Assembly (NCBI GenBank): GCA_046347945.1
Contig: JAXMFB010000005.1
Span: forward strand, 186,001-250,000
Source: Zeimonas sp046347945
GTDB taxonomy: Bacteria; Pseudomonadota; Gammaproteobacteria; Burkholderiales; Burkholderiaceae_E
Direction: 5' to 3'
Length of the DNA stretch: 64,000 nucleotides
Numbering within the stretch: position 1 is the first letter of the stretch; every line of letters begins with the position of its first letter. This document shows positions 62,971 through 64,000 of the stretch, piece by piece. A program made the position numbers and the translations under genes. The notes under the pieces were generated by a model that did no database searches, was not told where the DNA came from, and worked only from the letters and a program-made list of their open reading frames with translations.

Positions 62971-64000
62971 GTGCGCCGCGGCCTGCGCCAGCTCGGCCCC
63001 GGCCTGATCACCGGCGCGGCCGACGACGACCCCAGCGGCATCGCCACCTACTCGCAGGCGGGCGCGCAGTTCGGCTACTCGATGCTGTGGACCGTCGTGT
63101 TCACGCTGCCGCTGATGGCCGCGATCCAGGTCGTCAGCGCGCGCATCGGCTACGTCACCGGCCGCGGGCTGTCGGCCAACATCCGCGAGCGCTTCCCGCG
63201 CCCGGTGCTGTTCGCGGTCGTCGGCATGCTGCTGGTGGCCAACACGCTGAACATCGCGGCCGACCTCGCGGCGATGGCCGAAGCGCTTCGCCTGCTGCTC
63301 GGCGGCTCGGCGCACGTCTACGCGGTCACCTTCGGGCTGCTGTGCCTGGTGCTGCAGGTGTTCCTGCCGTACCGGCGCTACGTGCGCGTGCTGAAGTGGC
63401 TCACGCTCGCGCTGCTCGCGTACGTCGCAGTCGCATTCTCGATCCGCATCGACTGGTGGCAGGTCGCGCGCGAGACCGCGTGGCCGAAGCTCACACACAC
63501 GAACGAGGTGTTGCTGATGATCGTCGCGGTGTTCGGCACGACGATCAGCCCCTACCTGTTCTTCTGGCAGGCCAGCCAGGAAGTCGAGGACGCGGACGTG
63601 CGCGGCGGGCCTCCGCACACGCCGGCGCAGGTGCGCCGGCATCTGCGCCGCATCAAGGTCGACACGATGGTCGGCATGACGTTCTCGAACGTAATCGCGT
63701 TCTTCATCATCCTGAGCACCGCGGCGACGCTGCACGCGGCCGGCGTGCGCGACATCCAGACCTCGGCGCAGGCGGCCGAGGCGCTGCGTCCGGTGGCCGG
63801 CCACCTCACGTTCCTGTTGTTCAGCCTCGGCATCATCGGCACCGGCATGCTCGCGGTGCCGGTGCTCGCGGGGTCGGCGGCCTACGCGGTCGCAGGCTCG
63901 GCGGGCTGGCGCGGCAGCCTCGACCTGCGGCTCGAGCAGGGCGAGGGACGGGGCTTCTACGGGGTGATCGCGGTGGCGACCGTCGGCGGCGTGGCGCTGT
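62971..64000 (+). CDS. NRAMP-family divalent metal ion transporter (3' end outside the window)
   Basis: At least 343 codons, open to the right edge. The metal-binding DPSG motif of helix 1 is seen in LITGAADDDPSGIATYSQAG, followed by about nine hydrophobic helices, including TISPYLFFWQASQEVEDA and the helix-6 region SNVIAFFIILSTAATLH, where the usual Met/Ala-containing metal site should be tested. The GTG at 62971 is used here. An ATC at 62923 has GGAG 7 bp upstream and would add 16 basic residues, so the true start could be non-standard. It probably imports Mn2+ or Fe2+. Confidence 0.85.
   Translation, partial: MRRGLRQLGPGLITGAADDDPSGIATYSQAGAQFGYSMLWTVVFTLPLMAAIQVVSARIGYVTGRGLSANIRERFPRPVLFAVVGMLLVANTLNIAADLAAMAEALRLLLGGSAHVYAVTFGLLCLVLQVFLPYRRYVRVLKWLTLALLAYVAVAFSIRIDWWQVARETAWPKLTHTNEVLLMIVAVFGTTISPYLFFWQASQEVEDADVRGGPPHTPAQVRRHLRRIKVDTMVGMTFSNVIAFFIILSTAATLHAAGVRDIQTSAQAAEALRPVAGHLTFLLFSLGIIGTGMLAVPVLAGSAAYAVAGSAGWRGSLDLRLEQGEGRGFYGVIAVATVGGVAL

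Overview
The window is very GC-rich, gene-dense bacterial chromosome. The order mnmG-rsmG-parA-parB followed by atpI-atpB-atpE-atpF-atpH-atpA-atpG-atpD-atpC, with parS sites beside it, is the origin-proximal core of many Betaproteobacteria. Together with the GC content and the protein style this suggests a Burkholderiales-like betaproteobacterium (inference; no rRNA gene is present to confirm it).

Layout. 1-10 kb: an aromatic-acid side-chain module (a possible acyl-CoA ligase, a crotonase and a divergent amidohydrolase), a MarR/HlyD/MFS efflux operon, a phospholipase-D protein, a nucleoside-gate membrane protein, a beta-hydroxyacid dehydrogenase and a CHRD protein. 10.1-17.2 kb: the complete F1Fo ATP synthase operon on the minus strand, ending in a clear intrinsic terminator. 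17.6-18.8 kb: an IS110-family element inserted at the 3' end of parB. Its bridge RNA can be read base by base, including guides that match both element ends and both flanks. 18.8-24.7 kb: parB, parA, rsmG, mnmG, two parS sites, and a four-cysteine Crp/Fnr regulator with a DUF2892 gene and a Crp-type box between them. 24.8-35.2 kb: a six-gene minus-strand oxidation operon (mmsA, sugE-like, gabD, Zn alcohol dehydrogenase, GMC oxidoreductase, LhgO-like oxidase) with a divergent IclR regulator, then a pdxA-family gene and a CbiM-like permease. 35.2-37.2 kb: GTP-dependent PEP carboxykinase.

37.4-57.7 kb is the most distinctive part. A minus-strand run starts at xsc (sulfoacetaldehyde acetyltransferase) and continues through an M20 amidase, a family-5 solute-binding protein, an amidohydrolase, the DppB/C/D/F-type ABC transporter, a YtcJ-type amidohydrolase and a COG0523 (CobW/ZNG1-type) metallochaperone GTPase. 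Most junctions are 4-bp stop/start overlaps. Divergent from xsc lies an IclR regulator followed by a CobS/CobT pair. Beyond that lie probable tauY, tauX and a MocR-type tauR. My reading is a taurine or N-substituted-taurine (amide or ureide) dissimilation locus: import, amide hydrolysis by zinc enzymes, oxidation by TauXY to sulfoacetaldehyde, and Xsc cleavage to acetyl phosphate and sulfite. The two halves share a metabolite, but the link to an amide substrate is inference.

57.7-64 kb: an FAH-type hydratase, a DUF2817 peptidase-like protein, a MOSC protein, a 58-aa membrane protein translationally coupled to an unrecognised 415-aa protein, two decayed toxin-antitoxin loci, and the start of an NRAMP metal transporter cut by the window edge. 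I found no tRNA, rRNA or CRISPR array.
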